Source: Prorocentrum cordatum
Taxonomy: Eukaryota; Sar; Dinophyceae; Prorocentrales; Prorocentraceae
Assembly: GCA_963575745.1 (NCBI GenBank)
Contig: CAUYUJ010022082.1
Location: 493,001-517,500 of the forward strand
Reading direction: 5' to 3'
DNA length: 24,500 bases
The notes under the pieces: model-generated
What the model was told of the DNA's origin: nothing
Database searches by the model: none
Seen by the model: only the letters and a program-made list of their open reading frames with translations
Translations under genes and position numbers: made by a program
Shown: in pieces, positions 1 to 9,595 of the stretch
Layout: the number at the start of each line of letters is the position of its first letter
Position numbering within the stretch: the stretch's first letter is position 1

Positions 1-205
1 TCCATCTCGTTCAGCGGGCTCTCGACACGTGTGTAGTCGGCGATGTGGGAGAATGTGGCGAAGTGATGTCGTGCCTCTGTTTGAAAAAATTGCTTCACAG
101 GGCTACCGGAAAAAGGCATGGATGTGAGTTCGGAGTGTAAGGGAAATGTGTGGAGTGAAAGGTAACAGAAGGAGTAAGTGATAATTTGAAAAAAGTAAGT
201 GTGCT
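1..205. other. Unassigned flank
   Basis: Moderate-GC unique sequence at the window edge. I see no repeat and no convincing coding frame. It runs directly into the GAT microsatellite. Confidence 0.5.
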
Positions 206-470
206 TTGAGCCAATCCTTGAGCCAAGGATTGGGTGAGGAGATGGATGATGATAAGGACGGTGATGAGGAGGGGAGGGAGAGGGGTGAGGGTCAGGATGA
301 TGAGGATGAGGATGGGGATGAGGGTGAGGATGATGGTGTTGATGATGATGAGGATGATGATGATGGTGATGTTGATGATGCTGATGATGATGATGAAGGT
401 GATGAAGAGGATGAATATGATGATGCTGCTGATGATGATGATGATGCTGATGATGATCCACGCTGCTGAA
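206..470 (+). repeat. GAT trinucleotide microsatellite 1
   Basis: This is an imperfect (GAT)n tract with GAG, GGT and GCT variants, becoming purer toward 330-455. Read as GAT codons it gives an aspartate-rich frame, as ATG a methionine-rich one, and on the other strand serine, isoleucine or histidine runs. The long open frames across it therefore follow from the repeat and are not evidence of a gene. Four further GAT tracts (734-1005, 13233-13303, 22608-23320, 23960-24500) lie in the same strand orientation. Confidence 0.93.
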
Positions 471-733
471 GGGGACAGGCGCTCCCTGCTCGCATTGCCC
501 CTTGGCTCGATGCGTTTCCCTCTGGCCCTGCGCAGGCAACGCCCGGGCGCGTGAGATTCGGCGCACAACGCAGATCCCCTCGGGTGCCCCGACCTGGCCA
601 ACGCCTCGGCCGAAGCAGGCGCAGGACAGATCCAGGCAACAGAGGAACTCAGCGCGCACGGCCGCAAGCGAGGCTTCGGCAGCCGAACAGGCGCTGGTAC
701 GCAGACTGACTGCACACCGCACCTGAGAATAGG
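471..733. other. GC-rich spacer between GAT tracts
   Basis: About 260 bp of GC-rich, non-repetitive sequence. One plus-strand frame (502-726) is open, Arg/Ala/Gln-rich, and unrecognised. A CAG near 535 could act as a splice acceptor, but it lacks a clear pyrimidine tract. I cannot decide whether this is coding. Confidence 0.4.
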
Positions 734-866
734 ATGATGCTGCTGATGATAATGATGATGATGAAACTGATGATGGTGATGGTGATGGTGATGGTGATGA
801 TGATCATGATCAGGATCATGATCATGATGATGATCATGATCATGGTAAGGATGATGGTTATGATGT

Positions 867-907
<41 letters not shown>

Positions 908-1015
908 CTGATGCTGATGCTGATGCTGATGTTGATGCTGATGCTGATGCTGATGCTGATTATGATGGTGATGTTGATGGTGATGCTGCTAATGTTGATG
1001 ATGAGGAGGAGGCGG
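734..1015 (+). repeat. GAT trinucleotide microsatellite 2
   Basis: Mixed tract of GAT, GGTGAT and GATGCT units. Between about 798 and 843 it switches into a self-complementary block built from ATGATCAT, and at 860-906 it is nearly pure GAT. From 906 to 960 the unit becomes GATGCT. The ATGATCAT block recurs in the GAT tract near 22700-22760. Confidence 0.92.
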
Positions 1016-1160
1016 AGGAGGAGGGCGGGAAGCATCAGCAGGAGGAGGGGGGGTACCCCGCCTCCGCCGCGGCACGCCGCCTGGCCCAGGCTGGAATGAT
1101 GCGAGCCCCGCGTTGGGAGAGTCGCGGCGAACCTACCTGGACCGCGCTCAGGGGTGTCGC
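1016..1160. other. GC-rich link with a short GGA tract
   Basis: A GGAGGA-type tract (about 1003-1050) is followed by GC-rich unique sequence. No coding signal was recognised. Confidence 0.45.
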
Positions 1161-1315
1161 CGCCGCCGCCGCTGCCGTCGAGGTGGTCGTGGTCGTGGTC
1201 GTGGTCGTGGTGGTGGTGGTGGTGATGGTGATGGTGGTTGTGGTGGTGGTGGTGGTTGCCGTCGTCGTCGTTGCCGTCGTCGTTGTCGTCGTCGTCGTTG
1301 TCGTCGTCGTCCTCC

Positions 1316-1357
<42 letters not shown>

Positions 1358-1360
1358 GCG
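1161..1360 (+). repeat. GTC/GTG trinucleotide microsatellite
   Basis: The tract runs GCC, then GTCGTG, then GTGGTG, then (GTC)n, nearly pure GTC from about 1316 to 1357. It encodes valine or arginine runs on the plus strand and Asp/His/Asn runs on the minus strand. The 318-codon minus-strand frame across it is a repeat artefact. Confidence 0.92.
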
Positions 1361-1555
1361 TGCTGGATCCGCGTGGTTCGCTGAGACTTTCTTGGGCGCC
1401 CTAACCCTTCGCGACCCCCCCGTCCAGACGCAAGCAAGGGATAGGGAGAGGGGTCAAGACACCTCGTGCCCACACGGCGCAAGCTTTTCTCGCATTCCCA
1501 CCCGCCCCCCCAACAAACAAGTAACACCTGGTAATCCGTGTTAAAACCACTGCAA
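1361..1555. other. Unassigned unique sequence
   Basis: About 195 bp of GC-rich sequence with a C-rich stretch near 1500. I see no repeat or coding signal. Confidence 0.4.
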
Positions 1556-2620
1556 AGTGGACGCGGGGCGCCCACGCATGCTCCAGATTTGGAGGCACAT
1601 AACATTTTGCATGTTCATTTCAAAGGGATGGACGGCCCGCGCGCAGCAAGCAATCCGCCTTCCTTGACAAGAACCATTGCGAAGTGTTTGCAGGGCGCTC
1701 GCGCATGCTTCTGATCTGGAGGTAACATGTATTTTGCACTGTTTCTGACACGGCTGATTGGCTCGCGCGCAGCAAGCAAGATGAATGCCCCCCGCCGTCC
1801 CTGTCAAAAGCCCATGCAACGTGGTCGCGGGGTGCCCGCCCATGCTCCAGATGTGAAGGTAACGTGTATGCTGTATTCTTTGGCAGGGGTGGTGGTGGGG
1901 GGGGGGGCATGGGCTCGGCGTAGCTGCCGGTCGTGTGGGGGAGGGGGTTCTCACTGATAGGAGACATTGATCAAGGCACCCCAAGCCGCGAGCCGAGCGC
2001 TCACTGCCGCCCGCCCTCCCAACGCTTCGGCAGCGTCCGCGCCCGGGGCCCACAGCGCAGTCCATGTGAAGGCACCTCCCCGCCGCCCAGTTGGTCAAAA
2101 CACCGGTGCAAAAGTGATCGCGGGGCGCCAGAACACGAGCCAGCTGTTGCCACTCAGTTTGATCTGCACCGTGTGCTGACGTGGACGGGGGGTCTGCGCA
2201 GGGCGGACCTTTCAAGGGCGCCGCCGCCGTCGCTGCCATAAGACCAATGCGGTAGTGATCATCGGGCGCCCGCGCTTGGTCCAGATTTTTCAGGAGAAGG
2301 AGAAACACACAGACACAATTCATCGTCGATTCCCCAGAAAATATTGGAACATATGGGAAGTGGGGGGAAGACAGAAGCCCAGAAAATATAGGAAAATATG
2401 GGGGATCCTGTTATTTGTGTGCTTTTATTTGTGTGTCCCAGGGCCCCTTCAATTTTGCCGCAAGGTGCATTTCGCAGTGTGTTTTGACAGGGGCGGTCGG
2501 CCTCTGCGGAGCGGGCAAGGCGAGGGCACCACCGCCGTCCCTGTCAGAAGCCAGTGCGCGGTGTTCACGGAGCGCCCGCGCACGGTCCAGAACTTTGCCG
2601 CGAGCTGCGTGGGTTGCACG
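1556..2620 (+). repeat. Degenerate tandem family, unit about 130 bp
   Basis: A core resembling GGGCGCCCGCGCATGCTCCAG, shown here only as a consensus of shorter pieces (GGGCGCCC, GCGCATGC, TCCAG), recurs with its CATGC at about 1577, 1704 and 1841. More decayed copies are centred near 2131, 2271 and 2580. Better copies are preceded by a GCCGTCCCTGTCA-type block and followed by a TGGAGGTAACAT-type block. The first three units are tandem at 127 and 137 bp; later copies fit multiples of about 140 bp with members missing or unrecognisable. One more isolated copy lies at 8870-8945. Minus-strand frames through the units look alike only because the DNA is repeated. Confidence 0.7.
2330..2410 (+). repeat. 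Short AT-rich direct repeat
   Basis: CAGAAAATATTGGAACATAT and CAGAAAATATAGGAAAATAT lie about 50 bp apart in an otherwise GC-rich region. They appear to be a local duplication of unknown origin. Confidence 0.6.
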
Positions 2621-2858
2621 GTCTTTCGACAACGATGGTGGGGTGGGAGTGCCCGCACTGTCCCGGGTATGTCGCCGGTCGAGTTGGGGAGGGGTGTGCG
2701 TTGATATAGAAAGAGACGCGATCAGATTACGCCTCCCGAAGGACGGCCGTCTCGCTGGCTCCCACCGGCCCTCTGATCACACCATCGACGGGAATCAATT
2801 CAGATACCAGCCAGGTGCGAGACGCCCGCATTGTGCGCCGCGCGTGCCAGGACCCCCC
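2621..2858. other. Unassigned unique sequence before minisatellite A
   Basis: A plus-strand frame, open from 2415 to 3212, crosses this stretch. It includes the segment IRLRLPKDGRL (about 2727-2759), vaguely reminiscent of the LPxDK region near reverse-transcriptase C-termini. This is too weak to call, and the frame then runs into the minisatellite. Confidence 0.3.
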
Positions 2859-2859
2859 G

Positions 2860-3150
2860 GGACCAGGGTTTTCCCAAACCAAACGGGTCTTCCCAAATCA
2901 GATGTTGCGGAATCAGACCGCCGGGTCTTCCCAAACCAAACCCGGGTCTTCCCAAACCAAACGGGTCTTCCCAAACCAACGCCCCCGGGTCTTCCCAAAC
3001 CAACCCGGTCTTCCCAAACCAGCATACCGGGTCTTCCAAACCAACCGGGTCTTCCCAAACCAACCCCCGGATCTTCCCAAACCAACCGGGTCTTCCCAAA
3101 CAAATTCCCCAGATCTTCCCAAACCACATGGTCTCTTCAAACTAGCACTC
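2860..3150 (+). repeat. Minisatellite A, first block
   Basis: Tandem units of about 17-21 bp have the consensus CGGGTCTTCCCAAACCAA and carry short insertions. The same minisatellite returns, in the same orientation, at 8484-8823. All overlapping long frames (Trp/Gly/Phe-rich on minus, Ser/Gln/Pro-rich on plus) are translations of this unit. Confidence 0.93.
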
Positions 3151-3204
3151 TGGGTCTTCTACACTTGAGGGTGTTCTCAAATCCTTATATATATATAGAC
3201 ACCA

Positions 3205-3476
3205 GAGGGTAGGCCTACCCTGGGCCTACCCCTAGGCCTACCCCCTAGGCTTACCCTAGGCCTACCCTTAGGCTTAATCCCCTAGGCCTACCCTAGGCCT
3301 ACCCCTAGGCCTTCCCCCTAGGCCCACCCTAGGCCTGCCCCTAGGCCTACCCCCTGCGCCTACCCTAGGCCTACCCCTGGGCCTACCCCCTAGGCCTACC
3401 CTAGGCCTACCTCTTGGCCTTCCCCCTAGGACTACCCTAAGCCTACACCTGGCTCTACCCCTTAGGCCTACCCTGC
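3205..3476 (+). repeat. Minisatellite B, first block
   Basis: Tandem CCTAGGCCTACCC units of about 12-14 bp. The hexamers CCTAGG and AGGCCT inside the unit are each palindromic. A short TATATATATA run and an ACACTTGAGG segment separate it from block A. A longer second block lies at 6806-7670. Confidence 0.93.
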
Positions 3477-5862
3477 CTGCCCGACCCGACCGCTCGTTAG
3501 GGTCCGCCCGCCCGACCCGACCCGACCCGCTTGTTTGGGTCCGCCCGCCCGACCCGATGAGACCCGCCCGTTAGGGTCCTCGCGTGTCAACTCGATCATG
3601 TACCGCACTTTAATGTCCCGCCCGCCCGACCCGACTCGCTTGTTTGGGTCCGCCCGACCCGACCCGACCCGCAAGTTAGGTTTCGCCCGCCCGGCCCGAC
3701 CCGACCCGCCCGTTAGGGTTCTCGCGTATGAACTCGATCACGCCCGACCCGCCCGTCAGGGTCCGCCCGCCCGGCCCGACCTCACCCGCCCGATAGGGTA
3801 CTCGCGGGTGAACTCGATCATGCACGACGTGTTAATGTCCCGCCCGCCCGACCCGACCCGCCCGTTAGGGTCCGTCCGCCCGACCCGACCCGACCCGCCC
3901 GTTAGGGTCCGCCCGCCCGACCCGACCCGACCCAACCCGCTCATTTTAGGGCTCTCGTGTGTGATTTCGATTATGCACCACACTTTATGTCCCGCCCGCC
4001 CGACCCGACCCGCCCGTTAGGGTCCGCCCGCCCGACCCGACCCGACCCGCCCGTTAGGGTCCGCCCGCCCGACCCGACCCGACCCGCCCGTTGGGGTTTC
4101 GCGTGCGAACTCGATCATGCAACACTTTTTAATGTCCCGCCCTCCCGACCCGACCCGCCCGTTAGGGTCCGCCCGCCCGGCCCGACCTCATCCGCCCGTT
4201 AGGGTACTCGCGGGTGAATTCGATCATGCACGACATGTTAATGTCCCGCCCGACCCGACCCGACCCGCCCGTTAGGGTCCGCCCGCCCGACCCGACCCGA
4301 CCCGACCGATAGGGTCCGCCCGCCCGACCCGACCCGACCCGACCCGCCCGTTATGGTTCTCTCGCGTGCGAACTCGATTATGCACCACACTTGAATGTCG
4401 CGCCCGTCCGACCCGACCCGCCCGTTAGGGTCCGCCCGACCGACCCGACCCGACCCGCCCGTTAGGGCCCGCCCGCCCGACCCGACCCGACCCGCCCGTT
4501 AGGGCTCTCTGGTGTGAACTCGATCGTGTCCCACCCGCCCAACCCGACCCGCACGTTAGGGTCCGCCCGCCCGACCCTACCCGACCCCCTCGATAGGTTC
4601 CGCCCGCCCGCCCGACCCGACCCGCCCGTTATGGTTTTCGCGCGTGAACTCGACATGCCCACACTTTAATGTCCCGCCCGCCCGACCCGACCCGCCCGTT
4701 AGGGTCCCGCCCGCCCGATCCGACCCGACCCGCCCGATCGGGCCCGCCCGCCCGACCCGACCCGACCCGCCCGTTAGGGCACTCGCGCGTGAACTCGATC
4801 GTGCACCACAGGTTAATGTCCCGCCCGACCGACCCGACCCGCCCGTTAGGGTCCGCCCGCCCGACCCGACCCGACCCGACCCGACCCGACCCGACGCCGA
4901 CCCGCCCGTGTGAGGGTCCCACCCCCCCGCCCGACCCGACCCGACCCGCCCGTCCACCCGCCCGACCCGACCCGACCCGCCCGTTTCGCGTGTTCGATCA
5001 TGCGCGTGCCCGCCCCCGATTCGACCCGACCCGACCGCCCGTAAGGGTTTCGCGCGTGAATTCGATCATGCACCGCACTTTAATGTCCCGCCCGCCCCGC
5101 CCCGCCCCGCCCGTTAGGGCTCTCGCGTGTGAACGCGATAATGTCCCACCCGCCCAACCCGACCCGCACGTTAGGGTCCGCCCGCCCGATCCGACCCCAC
5201 CCGCCCGATATGTTCCGCCCGCCCGACACGACCCGACCCGCCCGTTTGGGTTCTCGCGCGTCGATCATGCACCGCACTTTAATGTCCCGCCCGCCCGACC
5301 CTTCCCGCCCATTAGGGTCCGACCCGACCCGACCCGCCCGTTAGGGTCCGCCCGCCCGACCCGACCCGATCCGACCCGCCCGTTAGGGCATTCGCGCGTG
5401 AACTCGATCATGCACCACACTTTAATGACCCGCCCGCCCGACCCGACCCGCCCGTTAGGATCCGCCCGACCCGACCCGACCCGACCCGACCCACCCGTTT
5501 GGGTTTTCGCGTGCGAAGGCGATCGCGCACCGCATTTGAATGTCCCGCCTGCCCGACCCGACCCGCCCGTTAGGGTCCGCCCGCCCGCTCCGACCCGACC
5601 CGCTTGTTGGGCATCTTCCCGCCCGACCCGACCCGCCTCAGGGTTCTCGCGTGTCAACTCGATCATGTACCACACTTCAATGTCCCGCCCGCCCGACCCG
5701 ACCCGCCCGTTCGGGCCCGCCCGCCCGACCCGACTCGACCCAACCCGCCTGTCAGGGTTTTCGCGTGTAAACTCGATCATGCACCACGCTTTAATGTCCC
5801 GCCCGCCCGACCCGACCCGCCCATTAGGGTCCGCCCGCCCGACCCGACCCGACCTGCCCGTC
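3477..5862 (+). repeat. Satellite C, main block with higher-order units
   Basis: Low-order units CCCGACCCGACCCGCCCG plus GTTAGGGTCCGCCCG are punctuated by a conserved island of about 40 bp, resembling CTCGCGTGTGAACTCGATCA followed by TGCACCACACTTTAATGTCC. I located about 18 islands in this block (for example 3583, 3799, 3951, 4096, 4204, 4356, 4634, 4778, 5047, 5250, 5389, 5503, 5642 and 5757), typically 70-160 bp apart. Some are truncated, such as 3719 and 4984. Variant-sharing pairs (3780-3845 with 4165-4245; 4520-4610 with 5136-5225) show that segments hundreds of bases long were duplicated within the array. Open frames rich in Pro/Arg/Asp (plus) or Gly/Arg/Val (minus) result from the missing stop codons. 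Confidence 0.93.
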
Positions 5863-6200
5863 GCCAGCGACGTCGTCCTCCTCTTCCTCCTGCTGTTGTT
5901 GCTTTTCTCCCTTGCGCCCCCGCGGCGGCGTCGACGACGGCGACGACGGGAGCGGCGACGGCGACAGCGGAGGAGGAGGAAGACGGGGGAGGGAGGAGGA
6001 GGGCGGGGAGGAGGCGGAGGAGAGGGAGGGAGGGGAATGGGGAGGGAGGAAGAGGGCGAGGGAGGAGGAGGAGCAGGAGGAGGCGGAGGAAGACGAGGAG
6101 GTGGATGGGGGAGGAGGAGGAGGGGAGGGACGAGCCGGAGGAGCAGGGGGAGGAGCTGGGTCCGCAGTCTCCGCGCCGGCGTCGCCGGCGGCAGCGGCGC
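5863..6200 (+). repeat. Purine-rich GGA/GGC tract
   Basis: A short CTCCTCTTCCTCC pyrimidine stretch (about 5873-5922) is followed by GACGACGG-type sequence and then a long G/A-dominated tract (about 5970-6165). This is low complexity, with potential for G-quadruplex or triplex structure on the plus strand. It interrupts satellite C. Confidence 0.8.
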
Positions 6201-6440
6201 AGGAGGCTCCAGGCGAACGGGCTCCTGGCGAACGGGCTTCGGGCGAACGGGCTCCAGGCGAACGGGCTTCCGGGCGAACAGGCTCCAGGCCAACAGGCTT
6301 TCAGGCGAACGGGCCTCCGGGCGAACGGGCCTCTGGGCGAACGGGCCTCCGGGCGAACGGGCCTCCGGGTTTTCGGGCGACCGGGCTTCCGTGCGAACGG
6401 GCTTCTGCAGGGCGAACGGGCTTCGGGCGAACGGTCTCGC
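6201..6440 (+). repeat. Minisatellite D
   Basis: About 13 units of 17-20 bp with the core GGGCGAACGGGCTTC or a close variant, for example CAGGCGAACGGGCTCC and CGGGCGAACGGGCCTC. It sits inside the interruption of satellite C. I did not find it elsewhere in the window. Confidence 0.9.
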
Positions 6441-6805
6441 TTCGCCCGATCAGACCAGTCCCGACCCGAATCGTTATGGTTCTCGCGTGTCCAGTCGATG
6501 ATGCGTCATACTTCAATGTCCCGCCCGCCCGACCCGACCCGCGTTTAGCGTCCGCCCGACCCAACGCGACCCGATCTGTTAGGGTTCTCGCGTGTCCACT
6601 CGATGTCGCATGATACTTTATGCCCCGCCCGCCCGACCGGACCCACCAAGTAGGGCTCGCCCGGCCCGACCCGACCCGCCCCGTTAGGGTCCACCCGACC
6701 CGCCCCGTCTCGACCCGACCCATTAGGGTTCTTGCGTGTCCATTCGATGATGCATGACGCTTTGACGTCCCGCCCGCCTGGCCCGACCCGCCCGTTAGGG
6801 TGCCG
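6441..6805 (+). repeat. Satellite C, second block
   Basis: The CCCGACCCG and TTAGGG units resume in the same orientation as the main block, with three islands at about 6477, 6589 and 6730. These three islands share a variant form (CGTGTCCANTCGATG) that differs from most islands upstream. The downstream fragment has therefore evolved partly on its own since the interruption. Confidence 0.9.
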
Positions 6806-7670
6806 CACCCTTGGGCCTACCCCATAGGCCTAACCTAGGCCTCCCCTAGGCTTCCCTTAGCCCTACCCCCTAGGGCGTGCTTTCCTAGGCCTACCCGTAG
6901 TCCTACCCCTTAGGCTTACCTTGGGCTTACCCCTAAGCTTATCCCCTAGGCTTGCCTCAGGCCTACCCGTAGGCCTTTCCCTTAGGCCTACCGTAGGCCT
7001 ACCTCCAGGCCTTCCACCTAGGCTCACCCCAGGCTCACCCCTGGGCCTACTTCCTAGGCGTACCCTAGGCTTACCCCTAGGCCTACCCCCTAGGCTTACC
7101 CTAGGCCTACCCGGCCCTAGGCCTTCCCCCTAGGCCTACCCTAGACCTGCCCCTAGGCCTACCCCCTAGGCCTACCCTAGACCTGCCCCTAGGCCTTTCT
7201 TTTCCCTAGGCCTACCGTAGGCCTACCCGAGACCTTCCCCCTAAGCCTACCCTAGGCCTACCTCTAGGCCTACCCGCTAGGCCTACCCTAGGCCTACCCC
7301 TAGGCCTACCCCCTGGGTCTACCCTAGGCCTACCCCCTAGGCCTACCTCCATAGGCCTACCCTAGGCCTACCCTTAGGCCTACACCCCAGGACTTCCCCC
7401 TAGGTGTACCCTAGGCCTAGCCCCAGGCCTTCCCCCTAGGGTAGGCCTTCCCTTAATGTTTATCCTAAGCCCATGCTTAGGCCTTCACTAGGTCTGACTC
7501 TTGGGTAGGGGCCTACGCTAGGTCTACCCTAGGGCGTTGGGTAGGGCCTACCCTAGGCTAGGCCTTGGGTATGGCCTACCCTAGGCTACCCTAATCTATT
7601 GGGTAGTGCCTAGGGTAGGCTACCCCAGGGCCTTCGGTAGGGCCTAGGGCAGGCTTCTTCCAGGTTCTAT
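6806..7670 (+). repeat. Minisatellite B, second block
   Basis: A long CCTAGGCCTACCC array in the same orientation as 3205-3476. From about 7490 to 7640 the orientation alternates (GGGTAGGGCCTACCC) and units decay. Frames across it are Leu/Pro-rich translations of the repeat. Confidence 0.93.
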
Positions 7671-7685
7671 ACCCTCAGATTGTTC

Positions 7686-8217
7686 TCCGGGTCTTCTCTC
7701 GTAGTTATCGCCTTAGTTTCGCTTTCGTTTGTGTTATCGTTTCCGCTCGTTCTCGCCTTCGTTCTCGCCTTCGTTTCGCTTTCGTTCCGCTTCTGTCCCT
7801 GCTTCCGTTCTCGCCTTCGTTTCGCCTTTGCTTCGCTCCGTTTTCGCGCTCGTTATTGTTTTTGTTCTCGCCTTCGTTTCGCCCAGTTTCCGCAATGTTT
7901 GCTCGCCTTCGCTTCGCTCTCGTTTCGGTCAAGTTCCGTCCTCATTGCTGTCTTTGTTTTCGCTTTTCTTTCGCATTCGTTTCGCTTTCGTTTCCGCTCT
8001 CGTTCCTCCCTTCGTTCTCGCCGTCGTGTCGCCTTCGTTTTCGTCCTGGTTCTCGCCTTCGTTTCGCCGTCCTTTGCGCCCTCGCTCTCGCCTTCGTTCT
8101 CGCCTTCGCTTCACCTTTGTTTAGCTTTCGTTTCCGCCCTTGTTCTCGCCTTCGTTCTCGCCTTCGTTTCGTGTTCGTTTCGCTCTCGATTTCGTTTCGT
8201 TTCGCTTCCCTTCGTTG
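7686..8217 (+). repeat. Minisatellite E
   Basis: Irregular tandem array of TTCGTTCTCGCC (12 bp) and TTCGTTTCGC (10 bp) units, CpG- and pyrimidine-rich. It reads as Phe/Arg/Ser/Leu on the plus strand and Glu/Asn/Gly/Arg on the minus strand. Confidence 0.92.
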
Positions 8218-8244
8218 CTCCGCGGGTGCATTCGCTTCCCGGGT

Positions 8245-8488
8245 CGCGCGGAACGTGGCAGATTACGCAGGAGCACGGCTGAGCACGCAGGCGCACGGCA
8301 GACCAAACATATTCGCGGCCTGCTAAGCAGAAGCACGGCTGACGATGCAGGGGTACGGCGGAACACGCAGGAACACGGCTGATCACGAAGGAACAGGGCA
8401 GAACACAAAGCAGCACGGCAGAGCACAGAGTACCACCGCAGACCGCGCAGCAGCACGGCAGTGCACGCGGGAGCACGGCAGACCAAAC
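8245..8488 (+). repeat. Minisatellite F
   Basis: Degenerate tandem units of about 20 bp resembling GAGCACGGCAGACCACGCAG. The final copies run without a gap into minisatellite A, suggesting a recombined junction. Confidence 0.82.
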
Positions 8489-8860
8489 CAACCGGGTCTT
8501 CCCAAACCAAACGGGTCTTCCCAAACCACCCGGGTCAAACCACCACGGCCGGGTCTTCCCAAACCACCCGGGTCTTCCCAAACCGAACGGGCCCTCCCAA
8601 ACCACCCGGGTCTTCCCAAACCACAACGGCCGGCCGGGTCTTCCCAACCAACTGGGTCTTCCCAGACCACTTCCCAAACCAGCCGCGTCTTCCCAAACCA
8701 ACCGCGTCTTCCCGAACCAGGATGCCCGGGTTTTCCCAAACCAAGCTGGTCTGCCAAAACAACCGGGTCTTCCCAAATCAAGCCGGGTCTTCCCAAACCA
8801 GGACCTGGCTCACCCGAACCAAAGTTTGGTTTGGGAAGACCCGTTTGGTTTGGGAAAGAC
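8484..8860 (+). repeat. Minisatellite A, second block
   Basis: GGGTCTTCCCAAACCAA units occur as at 2860-3150, here with ACGGCCGGGT variants. At about 8820 the orientation flips: ACCAAAG is followed by TTTGGTTTGGGAAGACCCG, so the array ends in an inverted copy that could form a hairpin. Confidence 0.92.
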
Positions 8861-8869
8861 GCCCCTCCC

Positions 8870-8945
8870 ATGACCCCCCCCACCATCCCTGTCAAATAAT
8901 TATGAAAATGATCGCGGGCCGTCCGCGTATTTGTGCTCGCTCCTT
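8870..8945 (+). repeat. Isolated copy of the ~130-bp family
   Basis: Contains the CATCCCTGTCAAA block, then GATCGCGGGCCGTCCGCG, matching the order seen in the 1556-2620 array. It is a single diverged copy more than 6 kb away. Confidence 0.55.
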
Positions 8946-9160
8946 CGATCGATCCCCCCTCCTCCCTTCCTCCTCCCACGACGACAACGTCGAGGACGAC
9001 GTCGACGTCGACGACAACGGGGAGGCTGCTGACGACGACGTCTTGACGAGGAGGGGGAGGAGGAGGAGGAGGAGGAGGAGGAGGAGGAGGAGGAGGAGGA
9101 GGACGAAAACGAGGACGAGGACGAGGACCAGGACGAGGGAGGACGACGACGACGATGGTG
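8946..9160 (+). repeat. GAC and GGA trinucleotide tracts
   Basis: GACGACGTCGAC-type sequence (about 8978-9043) is followed by a nearly pure (GGA)n run at about 9050-9103 and by GACGAGGACGAG to about 9150. It encodes Asp/Arg/Thr or Leu/Pro/Ser runs depending on frame. Confidence 0.88.
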
Positions 9161-9262
9161 GTGTGGCCGACGACGGCGGCGACGAACCCTTCCGCAGCGC
9201 AGAGGACCACGTGGTCGAACGGCCCATCGTGCCGTCCTACTGGAGGAAACCACCGCCTCGCC
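9150..9262 (+). other. Possible coding remnant, low support
   Basis: Within a plus-strand frame open from 8461 to 9369, the non-repetitive stretch reads DGGDEPFRSAEDHVVER and then PIVPSYWRKPPPRR, more protein-like than the low-complexity sequence on either side. No domain was recognised. The frame is fused to GGA-derived Arg runs before it and a CTC tract after it, so any exon would have to be bounded by splice sites I cannot place. Confidence 0.25.
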
Positions 9263-9595
9263 GCACCTCCTCCGCCTCTTCCCTTCTCCTCCACCTCCCT
9301 CCCTCCCTCCCCCTCAACAGCAGTCCTCCTTCTCCCTCTTCTTTTTCTTATTATTATTATTATTCTTAGTACTGGTAATACTGTTATAAGGATTATTCAT
9401 TATAATTATTCCTCCCTCTTCCTCCTTCCCCCTCCTCACTTCTTTATTATCCTCCCCCTCAGTATCCTCCCTGTCTCCGTCATCCCCCCTCCTCCCTCCC
9501 CTCCCTCGTCCCTCTTCTCCCCCTGCCCTCCTCCTCTCCTTCCTCTTCATTTCCTCCTCTCCCCTCCCCCGCCTCTCGTCCCTGCCTGTCTCCCA
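9262..9595 (+). repeat. Pyrimidine tract (CTC/CCT) with TTA run
   Basis: Plus-strand pyrimidine-rich sequence with a short TTATTATTATTATTATT run at about 9347-9367. It lies about 160 bp downstream of the (GGA)n run, giving a purine-then-pyrimidine arrangement that could pair on itself. Confidence 0.85.

Noticed and set aside
649-1605. 318-codon minus frame with Asp, His and Ile runs
   Set aside because: It is made of GAT and GTC microsatellite translation; no non-repetitive domain.
4669-6501. 610-codon open frame
   Set aside because: It is the stop-free translation of satellite C, a GGA tract and minisatellite D; the opposite strand is equally open, and composition is purely repeat-derived.
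3477-6805. Telomere or interstitial telomeric repeat, because of many TTAGGG hexamers
   Set aside because: TTAGGG occurs once per longer unit and never in tandem, so it is part of satellite C rather than telomeric repeat.
7686-8217. Phe/Arg/Ser-rich 200-codon frame
   Set aside because: It is minisatellite E read in one frame, followed by minisatellite F.
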